Positions 44,925 through 53,359 of a stretch of DNA of 64,000 bases are shown here, piece after piece. The translations under genes were made by a program, and so were the position numbers. Each line of letters starts with the position of its first letter. The stretch's first letter is position 1. The notes under the pieces are model-generated. The model did no database searches. It worked only from the letters and a program-made list of their open reading frames with translations, and was not told where the DNA came from. Source of the DNA: Natronocella acetinitrilica (GTDB taxonomy: Bacteria > Pseudomonadota > Gammaproteobacteria > Nitrococcales > Aquisalimonadaceae); contig NZ_JALJXV010000002.1 of assembly GCF_024170285.1 (NCBI RefSeq), positions 62,001-126,000 of the forward strand, written 5' to 3'.

Positions 44925-45138
44925 TGGCTGACAAGTGGAGGCCCTGCGAGGCGCAGCCATGGCTCTGGCCGACCTCCATCAGTCGATAAACCAGTGTACC
45001 TTCCTGAAAAGGGCGTTTATCCTTCCACTCGCGACCTGACGCCTGGTACCAGACCTATCCCAGTGGCGAAGCAGGCCTTCGGCGACGCTTGGTGGGCCTC
45101 TCCGGCACTCGATCCAGCCAAACACAGGGGGTGGAGTC

Positions 45139-45882
45139 ATTACTGACGCACTCAGACCAACCCATTGGAATATCAAGGGGATCACCGCCGCCCTGGCCGT
45201 GATCGGTTTGTGGGCGATGAGCCTGGGGGTGCTCCTGACCGCCGACCAGGCCCTGGTGTGGTGGGCTCCGCTGGCCGTGCTCATGCAGACCTTCCTGTAT
45301 ACGGGCCTGTTCATTACCGCCCACGACGCGATGCACGGGACGGTCGCGCCGGCCTTCCCACGGTTAAACCGGTTCATCGGCGCCACCTGCGTGCGGCTCT
45401 ACGCTCTCTTCTCGTTTCAGCGGCTCCAGCAAGCACACTGGGCCCATCACCAGCACCCGGCCACCACAAAAGACCCCGACTTTCACGACGGTGAACACGA
45501 CGGGCTTGTCCGCTGGTATCTCCACTTCATGATCGGTTACGTCTCGCCACTCCAGATCGTGGGAATGGCCGCTATCTTCAACGTGTTTCTCTTCGCGGCT
45601 GGCGTTCCGGTGGCCAACCTGATCCTCTTCTGGATCTTGCCGTCCCTATTAAGCACCCTTCAGCTATTTTATTTCGGCACCGTCCTGCCCCATCGCGAGC
45701 CTCGGAACGGCTACAACGACAGCCACCGGGCGCGGAGTAACGACTTCTCTCCCCTGGTCTCATTTCTGACCTGTTACCACTTTGGCTACCACTGGGAGCA
45801 TCATGAACGCCCGGACCTCCCCTGGTGGCGACTCCCCCATTTTCGGCGCCGAACCACAGGGTGTTTCGAAGTCACGCAATGA
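45139..45882 (+). CDS. crtW: CrtW-type beta-carotene ketolase
   Basis: 247 aa if it starts at ATT 45139 (GGTGGAG ahead); the first usual start in frame is GTG 45199, which would drop the conserved N-terminal KGITAALAVIGLWAMSL helix. Membrane di-iron oxygenase with three His clusters: HDAMHG (H62), WAHHQHPATTKDPDFH, and the C-terminal HFGYHWEHHERPDLPWWRLP. It introduces 4-keto groups into beta-ionone rings on the way to canthaxanthin or astaxanthin. No other carotenoid genes are nearby. A fatty-acid desaturase is less likely given the YHFGYHWEHHERP motif. Confidence 0.82.
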   Translation: MTDALRPTHWNIKGITAALAVIGLWAMSLGVLLTADQALVWWAPLAVLMQTFLYTGLFITAHDAMHGTVAPAFPRLNRFIGATCVRLYALFSFQRLQQAHWAHHQHPATTKDPDFHDGEHDGLVRWYLHFMIGYVSPLQIVGMAAIFNVFLFAAGVPVANLILFWILPSLLSTLQLFYFGTVLPHREPRNGYNDSHRARSNDFSPLVSFLTCYHFGYHWEHHERPDLPWWRLPHFRRRTTGCFEVTQ

Positions 45883-45981
45883 GACCGATTGACGGGCCCG
45901 CGCGGTGAGGCCTGATGCCCATGATCGGACAGGACTGGAAAACCGCCTGCCGGTGACGGAACAAGCCTGAACCATGGTCGA

Positions 45982-47151
45982 TCAGTCGAACAGGCACTGG
46001 TTTACCGGCGAAGCCAGGAGTTCGATGGCCTCTGCGTCATAGCTCTGCGCCACGTCATCGATGGTGACCACGAAGCTCTCGTCGCCCATTAACTGCACGC
46101 TGCCCTCCACGGCCCGCTCCGGATCCTCGTCGTCGGGGGAAGCGATGGTCAGCGCGCCGCCGGTGATGCCACCGCCACCGTCGGGTATTGCGGTCTCGAT
46201 GGGCTCATCCACGGTCAGGGCGAAACGCCCGGCGACCGGGCAGCTCGGCCCCTCGCCGCCGGCCTGCAGATCAATGGCAATCTCCATGTTCCCGCCTCGC
46301 AGCAGTTGCACCCCCGGCTGCAGGATGATATCGAAATCACTACCGACGGTGCCGGTGACGGCCAGATAGGCAGCGATGCTGGTGTCGTCGTCCTGTTCAC
46401 GGAGAAAAAGAAGGCTGTATTGACCCCGCCGGAACCGGAAACCGTTGCGGACCGCCGCCCGCACATCCCCCAGAATTCGATAGTCCAACGACTCGTCCGG
46501 GAGCCCGTTCACGAGGCGCCATGGGCTCTCCGGCGCCACACCGACCTGCACGCGAAACACCGACTCAAGCATCGGTTCGTTCACCGCCAGCCTTGTCGTG
46601 ACGGCGATCTGGCCGTTGATTAATTGCGATGTGGCGGAGACCTCGTCCTCGATGGGGATTAAGTCATCCTCGTCGAACTCCTCCAGCAACCCATTCACCT
46701 GCTGTGATGCAGTCGCGGCTTCATTGGACTGCTGCACGCTGCATTGATCGAACACGAAGGTGACGGTTTGCAGGTCCAACTCCCCAAACCAGGTCGGATC
46801 CCGCTCCACGTCCATCTCCGACGTCAATTCCAGTTGCGATTCCTCCTCGCAGGCCAGCTCATCACTGAGGAACGGGTGCAGGAACTCTCCCGGGAGTAGT
46901 GCGGGCAACTCCAGGAAAAGCCCCAGTTCCCGCGCCAGCAGCCAGCGTTTTGCCACCTCGTCGTGGGAGGAAAGATCGGCCGGCGTGCGGGCGGCGGCGG
47001 CCAGCCGCTCCTCCAGCGGCTCCAACTCTGCGGTCTCAGCACCACCACCGCCGCCACCAGAGGACCCACCGCCCAAACAGCCCGCCAGCAGCAGCGCCGG
47101 AACGGCAACGGAAAGCGACCGCAACGGGTTCGATCGATGGGTCACTGTCAT
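45982..47151 (-). CDS. Acidic lipoprotein of unknown function
   Basis: 389 aa from ATG 47151 (GAGG upstream). Lipobox LLLAGC around residue 25 followed by a Gly-rich tether. The mature chain is strongly acidic and beta-rich with no recognised domain; single Cys pairs (CEEES, DQCSV, PSCPV, NQCLF) could form disulfides. Transcribed with the secreted protein at 47171 (stop 19 nt upstream). Function unknown. Confidence 0.6.
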   Translation of the reverse strand: MTVTHRSNPLRSLSVAVPALLLAGCLGGGSSGGGGGGAETAELEPLEERLAAAARTPADLSSHDEVAKRWLLARELGLFLELPALLPGEFLHPFLSDELACEEESQLELTSEMDVERDPTWFGELDLQTVTFVFDQCSVQQSNEAATASQQVNGLLEEFDEDDLIPIEDEVSATSQLINGQIAVTTRLAVNEPMLESVFRVQVGVAPESPWRLVNGLPDESLDYRILGDVRAAVRNGFRFRRGQYSLLFLREQDDDTSIAAYLAVTGTVGSDFDIILQPGVQLLRGGNMEIAIDLQAGGEGPSCPVAGRFALTVDEPIETAIPDGGGGITGGALTIASPDDEDPERAVEGSVQLMGDESFVVTIDDVAQSYDAEAIELLASPVNQCLFD

Positions 47152-47170
47152 GTCAGCCTCCCTGCCTGCC

Positions 47171-47653
47171 TCAGGGGCAGGATGCATTGTCGAAGGTGCG
47201 ATAGGTGCGGGCTCCGTCAATGTAAAGCCCGTTCTGGTACTGCAGCAGGTGCTGGCTCACGCTTCCGTCCTGCCAGCGCAGTTCGATGCCGATCAGATGA
47301 CCCTGCTCGATGACCTGCCAGGTGCCGGCCTGGGCATCGCCGCCGCCACCGTAGGCACTCACGCCACCACCGCCGCCGCCGAAACTGCTGGCATCGCTGT
47401 AGAAGAACCGGCCATCGGAGCAGACGTCCATGGTGCGGCGGCTGGTGCCACCCATGTAGATACCGCCACTGTCGGAGGAGTAGCGGTCAAGCTGCTGCAG
47501 GCGTGTGCCCTGCAGGAACTGCACCCATTCCATCGCCTGGGGCGACAGCGATGCCTGATCCGCCTGTGCCACCGGCGCCTGCCCGACGAGCACCAAGCCA
47601 AGCGCCCCAAGAGCAATCGCCACCAGCGACCTCGCGCCTGTCATGCCGTCCAT
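47171..47653 (-). CDS. Hypothetical secreted protein with a G-tract before its start
   Basis: 160 aa from ATG 47653; ATG 47644 also possible. Signal peptide near the N-terminus (LVAIALGALGLVLVGQA). The rest contains DRYSSDSGGIYMGG and CSDGRFFYSD, with Gly-rich segments; no family recognised. A run of ten G (minus strand; 47661-47670) lies 7 nt upstream of the first ATG where the ribosome site should be, so expression could vary by slippage. Confidence 0.5.
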   Translation of the reverse strand: MDGMTGARSLVAIALGALGLVLVGQAPVAQADQASLSPQAMEWVQFLQGTRLQQLDRYSSDSGGIYMGGTSRRTMDVCSDGRFFYSDASSFGGGGGGVSAYGGGGDAQAGTWQVIEQGHLIGIELRWQDGSVSQHLLQYQNGLYIDGARTYRTFDNASCP

Positions 47654-47660
47654 TGCCCTG

Positions 47661-47670
47661 CCCCCCCCCC
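47661..47670 (-). repeat. Homopolymeric G10 tract at translation start
   Basis: Ten consecutive C on the plus strand (G on the coding strand) immediately before the start of the secreted protein gene. Tracts of this length are prone to slippage. Confidence 0.7.
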
Positions 47671-47879
47671 ACGATGCATCTTTCAAGAATAGGCGCCCGT
47701 GGCGGAAAGGCCATCCCCAGAACAGGGGAGTTCTTGCCACTTTTCCGCGACTTGGCCACCCCGTGTTTTACTCAACGCCGGTTTCCGGAGAAACTGAGGA
47801 CTTCCGGTATGGGATGCAGGCGAATCCGCACCACCGGGGCGAACCAGAATGAAGACAGGACGAATGCCAGGGGTGGGGC

Positions 47880-48998
47880 ATGGATGTTCATCGCCGACCG
47901 GCTGAGCGGCGGGCCGAGGCGAGGATTCAGCAACTCTGCTGTCTCGGTTTTTCAGAGCAAGTGGTGATTCCCTTGCTGCTGAGGGAAATCCACGGCCTGA
48001 TTCCCTCCCACTGGAATCTCTTCTTCTGGTTCGACATCCAGGGCAACATCACCAACCTCTACAACGAGTACCCGCCCGCCATGGATGTGGCGGCGCTCTA
48101 CCTCAACGAATTCCACAACGCTAAGGAACTGGAAGTCTTCCGCGGCTGGTCCCACGTCTGCCGCCATAGCCGCGATGTCAGCGAGTTTGATCGCTACTTC
48201 AATGTCCCGCGCCGCGAATTTCTCCGTCACGCCTTCTATCAGGAAGTGCTGAAACCGGCCCACATGCACTGGATGCTCCAGGGCGTGGTGCGCGACGGCG
48301 ACCGGCCACTGGGAATGATCGGCCTGACGCGCTCCCCGGCAGACCCCTTGTTCGCGAAACGGGACTCGCGACTGCTACAGCGGGTCAACCCCTTCGTCGC
48401 CCACGCCATGATGAATGCCGGGCGCGAGGTGAGAGAGGACTGGGTGGACAGCGACGACGAAGGCCTGGTGATCTGCGATGAACGGGGCGCGATCCGCTAC
48501 ATGTCGGATCAGGCGCGGCTGCTATTGGTGCTCGCCCAGCGGGAGCGGTTCAGGCCCCGCCAGTCCCGACTGGATGTGACCGGGCGACTGGACCGCACGC
48601 TGCAGCGCCTGACCCATGCGCTGATCGGTGTCCGCGACCACCATCCGAACGCGAGACCGCCATCCATGCTCCGGGAGAATGCCTGGGGCCGCTTCCGCTT
48701 CACCGCGGGCTGGCTGAACGCCACCCGCGACGATAGCGGGCTGGTCGGCATAACGGTGCGCCGGCAGGAGCCCGTGCCGTTGAAGCTCATGCGCAAGGTT
48801 GAAACCCTGGCGTTGCCCCGAAGACAGGCCCAGGTCTGCCTGTGGATGGCCTGCGGGCACTCCTATGCCAGCATTGCTGACAGGCTTGGCGTCAGTGAAA
48901 GTACGGTAATCTCCCACGGGCGGGCGGTCTATAACCGTCTGGACGCCCACAACCGCAGCGAATTGATCAGCCGACTGCTCGCTGTCACCGAGCCATGA
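47880..48998 (+). CDS. LuxR-type HTH transcriptional regulator
   Basis: 372 aa. C-terminal GerE/LuxR helix-turn-helix (about 305-368: LPRRQAQVCLWMACGHSYAS and GVSESTVISHGRAVYNRL). The N-terminal 300 residues match no sensor domain I recognise, though the middle has a PAS/GAF-like look (GLVICDERGAIRYMSDQARLLL). No receiver or autoinducer-binding signature. Divergent from the secreted-protein genes, which may be its targets. Confidence 0.8.
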   Translation: MDVHRRPAERRAEARIQQLCCLGFSEQVVIPLLLREIHGLIPSHWNLFFWFDIQGNITNLYNEYPPAMDVAALYLNEFHNAKELEVFRGWSHVCRHSRDVSEFDRYFNVPRREFLRHAFYQEVLKPAHMHWMLQGVVRDGDRPLGMIGLTRSPADPLFAKRDSRLLQRVNPFVAHAMMNAGREVREDWVDSDDEGLVICDERGAIRYMSDQARLLLVLAQRERFRPRQSRLDVTGRLDRTLQRLTHALIGVRDHHPNARPPSMLRENAWGRFRFTAGWLNATRDDSGLVGITVRRQEPVPLKLMRKVETLALPRRQAQVCLWMACGHSYASIADRLGVSESTVISHGRAVYNRLDAHNRSELISRLLAVTEP

Positions 48999-49042
48999 AC
49001 CTCATCTGACCGGAGGCTTCGCCCCGCCACGGGAACGCTACG

Positions 49043-50119
49043 TCAGTTCTGCATCGGGATATCGTCTTTCCAGCGAAATCCCACGCCGCCGGCCAGCCAG
49101 ACGCCATCCCTGTTGAAGGGGTGCGACGCGGCAACATTGATGTGCTGTGGCAGGCCGAAATGTGGCGCCAGCTCCCGGGGTGACCGGATGGTGACCCGAT
49201 CCATGATCCGCAGGCCCTGCTGCTCGCTGGGAATGTGCGCTTCGGGAGAGGCCCGGTGCGCCAGCGCCCAGTTATCGATGATAATCAGGTCGCCATCGTC
49301 ATACTGATAGTGCATGCCAAAGCCCTTCTCGAACGAGGCATCCAGCAAGTCGTTGTAGTCGTTGAACAGTTCCGTCATCTCCGCCGCGGTGAGCAGCCTT
49401 AACTGGTCGGTCGTGGCGGGTGTCGTCTGCAACTCCTCGATGGAAAGCCCTTCCTCGGGCAGCCGCTCGATGACCGCACCGGTCATGCCCAGGTGCAGCC
49501 AGACACTCTTGAGCCCCGACACCGGATGCCTGTGGACCACCGGGTGCGCCACACCCGAGGCGGAATTGACGGACACCAGCCGCTGCCAGAACGCCTGCTT
49601 GTCCGCCGGCAGCACATCAAAGGCCGCGCCCTGGTGCGCAAAGTGGGTGCCGCCGCCGTGCTCGGGCGCGCGTGCCATGTAATAGGCCGCATGCGAGAAC
49701 GTCGCCGCCTCGAAACTGCCGTCGTTATGCCACTGCGGCCCGACTCCCAGGATGCCGTGCCGCCGGTCGTTGGACAGCCGGAAGATGTCCCGATGCATGC
49801 CGGGCGTGGCCGGGTGAACCCCATGCGTTGAATGGACGTCCCCGGCACCCCACCATTTGCTGGCCTCGACCAGTTCATCCACCGAGAGGCCCGGCTGGTG
49901 TTTGAATACCACGAAACCGCGATTCGCCATTTCCACCGCCAACGCCTCGATAACCGGCTCAGGCAACCTGGAGCGAACGTCAGCGCCAGAGACCTCCAGG
50001 CCGATCGGCTCCAGTGGCCTGACCGTCAATCCGGCCTCCTCCAGCAGCGCTGCGCGGCTTGGGTCCAGCGGTGGAATGGCGGGCGGCAAACGGCTGGACT
50101 GTTCTCCGGCCAGTTGCAT
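49043..50119 (-). CDS. TauD/TfdA-family 2-oxoglutarate-dependent dioxygenase
   Basis: 358 aa, GGAGA before ATG 50119. Iron site H-x-D in WHNDGSFEAATF and the distal His in WALAHRASPEAHIP, with the 2-oxoglutarate Arg in GLRIMDRVTIR. TauD/TfdA enzymes hydroxylate taurine, 2,4-D or other small acids. The N-terminal region is longer than in TauD itself. Substrate not inferable; no transporter adjoins it. Confidence 0.85.
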   Translation of the reverse strand: MQLAGEQSSRLPPAIPPLDPSRAALLEEAGLTVRPLEPIGLEVSGADVRSRLPEPVIEALAVEMANRGFVVFKHQPGLSVDELVEASKWWGAGDVHSTHGVHPATPGMHRDIFRLSNDRRHGILGVGPQWHNDGSFEAATFSHAAYYMARAPEHGGGTHFAHQGAAFDVLPADKQAFWQRLVSVNSASGVAHPVVHRHPVSGLKSVWLHLGMTGAVIERLPEEGLSIEELQTTPATTDQLRLLTAAEMTELFNDYNDLLDASFEKGFGMHYQYDDGDLIIIDNWALAHRASPEAHIPSEQQGLRIMDRVTIRSPRELAPHFGLPQHINVAASHPFNRDGVWLAGGVGFRWKDDIPMQN

Positions 50120-50241
50120 AGGGTCTATCTCCCCGATGAGTGATTTGCCCGTACCCTAACGCAATGTGTTTCAGTGACAAGAGGTGACCAGGCCTGGGCC
50201 TCGCCCATCATTGGCTCGGTAATGGTGGTGAGGTCGACGCC

Positions 50242-50290
50242 TTACAGCCGGTGGCGGATGCTGAAGCCGCAGTGTATGCCAGGCGGTGCG
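50242..50290 (-). other. Short match to the 3' end of rlmKL
   Basis: On the minus strand, codons PGIHCGFSIRHRL plus stop closely match the last residues of RlmKL (PGIHRCFSIRHRQ); 16 nt (TGGCGGATGCTGAAGC) are identical to the sequence at the end of that gene near 58555. A stop codon lies upstream, so nothing longer is coded. Confidence 0.3.
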
Positions 50291-50424
50291 CCGCACCAGC
50301 AGCAGTGCCGTTCCCGCGCCTGCTCGCCGCCATGGCGCCGGGACAGCCCACCCCGCGGCCCGGGAGTACCGCGCGCCCCGCCACACTAGTACACTCTCGG
50401 CGTCGGGTCATCAGGAAGACCGCC

Positions 50425-51462
50425 TTGCCTAGCCATCGTTTACCCAGTCGCTTCACGCTCTCACGCATAGTCGCGCCGCTACTTCTCGTACTCGCTCTGG
50501 GAGCCTGCGGTTCCGCCACCACGCTGCCGGACATGGCTGAAGCCGTGCCTGCGGATGGCGCGATCGTCGCCACCGACGGCTTCCGCTTGCCGCTGCGACA
50601 GTGGGAGGCCGAAGCCCCCACCCGGGTGGTCCTCGCGGTGCACGGTTTTGGTGACTACGGCGGCGGATTCGAGGCGCTGGCGGAGACGCTCACCGCCGAG
50701 GGCATGACGGTCTATGCCTACGATCAGCGCGGCTTCGGCGCCACCGGGGATCGCGGGCTGTGGGCAGGCCAGGAACGCATGACACAGGATCTCGCCGAAG
50801 TCGCCGACGCGTTGCGCCAGCGCCACCCCGAGTTGCCCCTCTACCTGGTGGGCAAGAGCATGGGGGGCGCGGTGAGTATTCTGGCTCTCACCGGGACATC
50901 ACCGCCCCCGGTGGACGGTGTCGTGCTCATCGCCCCGGCGGTCTGGAGCCGCGATACCATGCCCTGGTATCAGCGCCTCGGGCTCGAGCTCGGAACCCAT
51001 CTGGCGCCGGCCATGGAGCTGTCGGCGGAGCTGGCGGTCAACCTGGGGGTGGAGCCCACCGACGACCCCGACGTGATCGAGGCGCTGCGTGAGGACCCCT
51101 TGGTGCAGCGCAGCGCGCGGGTGGACACGATCCAGGGCCTGACTACCCTGATGGGCGACGCGCAGGCGGCCGCCCTCCGCCTGCGCGGCCCAGCCCTTGT
51201 TCTCTATGGTGAGCGCGACGAAATCATTCCTGCGGAACCCACCTGTCTGCTGTTCCGCAAGTTCGCCAATGCCGGTGCCCGCGACCTGCGTTTGGCCCTC
51301 TACCCGGACGGCTACCACATGCTTACCCGCTATACCGGGGCCGACAAGGTACACGCCGATATCGCCGCCTGGCTGAAAGGCGTCGATCAGCCGCTGCCCT
51401 CCGGCTCCGAGGTCACCCGTGCCGAGGCACTTGAGCGACTCTGCGACGATAGTATCCCTTGA
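50425..51462 (+). CDS. Lipoprotein alpha/beta hydrolase (monoacylglycerol-lipase-like)
   Basis: 345 aa from TTG 50425 (AGGAAG 7 nt upstream). Lipobox LALGAC near residue 28. Alpha/beta hydrolase: oxyanion HGFGDYGG, nucleophile GKSMGG, Asp in YGERDEIIP and His in PDGYHMLTR. Likely a lipid-anchored envelope esterase or lysophospholipase; substrate unknown. Confidence 0.8.
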   Translation: MPSHRLPSRFTLSRIVAPLLLVLALGACGSATTLPDMAEAVPADGAIVATDGFRLPLRQWEAEAPTRVVLAVHGFGDYGGGFEALAETLTAEGMTVYAYDQRGFGATGDRGLWAGQERMTQDLAEVADALRQRHPELPLYLVGKSMGGAVSILALTGTSPPPVDGVVLIAPAVWSRDTMPWYQRLGLELGTHLAPAMELSAELAVNLGVEPTDDPDVIEALREDPLVQRSARVDTIQGLTTLMGDAQAAALRLRGPALVLYGERDEIIPAEPTCLLFRKFANAGARDLRLALYPDGYHMLTRYTGADKVHADIAAWLKGVDQPLPSGSEVTRAEALERLCDDSIP

Positions 51463-51527
51463 TCGCTATATAAACGGACACGATGGGCACCGCGCCCTGG
51501 CGCGGTGCCCATACGGCACGCTCGCCG

Positions 51528-52535
51528 TTATTTGGGGGCGGCCGGGGACAGGCCCTGCTCTTCGTAATAGCGCACGGCACCAGGATGCGTGGGGATTTCC
51601 CAGTCGATGTACATGCGCTCAAGGCTCATGTCCTGCAGAACGCGGGCGCCCTGCACGAGCTTGGACTTGTTCTCCGCCAGGGTCCGGGTCATATCGTAGA
51701 CCAGATCGTCGCTCACGCCTGCACCCACCACCAGGACGTAATCATAGGCAAGCACCGGGGTTTCCTCGGAGAAGCCGGCCAGGCCATCCGCCGGAGGCTG
51801 ATCGAAACGGTAGCCCTGGGGGAACGTCTCAAGTACGCGGCTCATGGCTTCATCGGAGGTGTCCAGCGGGATCAGCCGCAAACCACCGACGCTGGCGTCC
51901 ACCTCGGAGACCTTGCCGGCACCCACTGCGTGGAAGAACGCGTCGGCACGTCCGGAGGCAAAATCGTCTCCGCCCCGATTGACGTTCGGCACGGAGACGG
52001 TGCGCACGTCATCCGGCGTCAGGCCGCCGTTGGCGAGCAACGCATTGACCACATCGATCATCGCGCCCTGGGCCATGTAGCCATGGGTCACGCGCTTCCC
52101 CCGCAGATCTTCCATGGTGTGGATGTCGGAGTCTTCCCGCACGAAGTAACCGACCTTCACCGGGAACAGCGTGGTGAGGATGCGCAGGTTTTCCTGGGGA
52201 CGGCCATTGTCAGCACCATAGTAGATGCCCATGGCCTGGTTGATGGCAGCGAGTCCCAATTCTGCCTGCCCACTGTGCACCAGCGGCAACAGCGCACTCT
52301 CGCCGGTGTGTGGCTGGACCCGCGCACGCACATCCATTTCCTCACTCAGGACGCGGGCGATGCTGGAGCCAACGATATGGTTCAAGGACCCCTGCGTGGT
52401 GGTTGCCACCGTGACGTTGTCTGCGCTGGCCGTGGTGGAAAATCCGAAAACGCTCGCGCCCAGAATCACGGCCCCCAGGCCAAGACGCTTTGCAAACGAC
52501 AGGGCGCTCCCTTGCTGCCGATACAACTTCGTCAT
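51528..52535 (-). CDS. TAXI-family TRAP transporter solute-binding protein
   Basis: 335 aa, GGAGA 6 nt before the ATG. Signal peptide 1-38 (ends TTASADN). TAXI sequence: VATTTQGSLNHIVGSSIARVL, GQAELGLAAINQAMGIYYG, GKRVTHGYMAQGAM and a C-terminal VVGAGVSDDLVYDMTRTL. It is the likely partner of the fused permease at 53356, divergent across the promoter region. Confidence 0.85.
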   Translation of the reverse strand: MTKLYRQQGSALSFAKRLGLGAVILGASVFGFSTTASADNVTVATTTQGSLNHIVGSSIARVLSEEMDVRARVQPHTGESALLPLVHSGQAELGLAAINQAMGIYYGADNGRPQENLRILTTLFPVKVGYFVREDSDIHTMEDLRGKRVTHGYMAQGAMIDVVNALLANGGLTPDDVRTVSVPNVNRGGDDFASGRADAFFHAVGAGKVSEVDASVGGLRLIPLDTSDEAMSRVLETFPQGYRFDQPPADGLAGFSEETPVLAYDYVLVVGAGVSDDLVYDMTRTLAENKSKLVQGARVLQDMSLERMYIDWEIPTHPGAVRYYEEQGLSPAAPK

Positions 52536-52616
52536 CGCTGCTCTCCAATGATGGTGTTTTTGTAGATGGGACAGAAAATCGATTTTTTCTCTTTCTCTTG
52601 GATTCGCGGACCATCA

Positions 52617-52630
52617 ATAGTATACAGTAG
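52617..52630. promoter_or_regulatory. Candidate FCD/GntR-type operator in a divergent promoter
   Basis: TAGTATACAGTA contains the palindromic core GTATAC (52620-52625), the form bound by many GntR FCD regulators. The minus strand TATACT here also fits a -10 box for the TAXI gene. No regulator gene is in this cluster. Confidence 0.35.
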
Positions 52631-52708
52631 ACGAAAATAGACAATCTGGTTTCGCAAATCCAGTGGCCCTGCCGATTGCGCCACTCCAATAATGACAATG
52701 CGAGGGCG

Positions 52709-53359
52709 ATGGACGCCATGACGCTCACCGACGTGCTCGGGCGACGAACAGCCTTGGTCGTGATCGACATGCAGAACGACTACTGCCACCCGGACGGCTC
52801 CTTCGGCCGGCGTGGCGCCACGCTGACTCCTCCGCTGGCCTCTACAGTGGAGAACCTTCGGCGGCTCTCCAGCACCGCCCGCGAGTCTGGGGTGCCAGTG
52901 ATCTTCATTCGTACAGGGCATGGCCCCTGGTCCGACTCCCCGACCTGGCTCGGGCGCCTGCGCGGCATTCCGGGTGTGGACAAGCTGCCAGTCTGCGCGG
53001 AGGGCACCTGGGGGGCAGAGTTCTATGGGCTGGATCCAGCGCCAGGGGACCGGGTGGTGACCAAGCATCGCTACAGCGCCTTCGTGAACACCCAGTTGCC
53101 GCTCTACCTGCGCTCGCTTGAGGTGCGCACCCTGGTGTGCTGCGGGGTGGTGACCAATGTCTGCGTCGAGTCCACCGCCCGCGAGGCCTTCATGAACGAC
53201 TTCCACGTGGTGACGGTGTCCGACGCCTGTTCGGCCACATCCACGGAGGAGCACGAAGGGGCGCTGTTCAACCTGGACCGCTACTTCGGCCGCGTAGAGA
53301 CCACGGACGCCATCCTCGCCTGCTGGCAGGAGAACCCGACAAGGGAAGTTGCCCGTTGA
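52709..53359 (+). CDS. Isochorismatase-family cysteine hydrolase
   Basis: 216 aa; ATG 52709 preferred, ATG 52718 is 3 codons later. Catalytic Asp in VVIDMQNDY, Lys in TKHRYSAF, and Cys in VVTNVCVEST give the Asp-Lys-Cys triad. Such enzymes cleave amides, N-carbamoyl groups or nicotinamide. Its stop overlaps the TTG start of the TRAP permease, so it probably processes the imported compound. Confidence 0.87.
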   Translation: MDAMTLTDVLGRRTALVVIDMQNDYCHPDGSFGRRGATLTPPLASTVENLRRLSSTARESGVPVIFIRTGHGPWSDSPTWLGRLRGIPGVDKLPVCAEGTWGAEFYGLDPAPGDRVVTKHRYSAFVNTQLPLYLRSLEVRTLVCCGVVTNVCVESTAREAFMNDFHVVTVSDACSATSTEEHEGALFNLDRYFGRVETTDAILACWQENPTREVAR

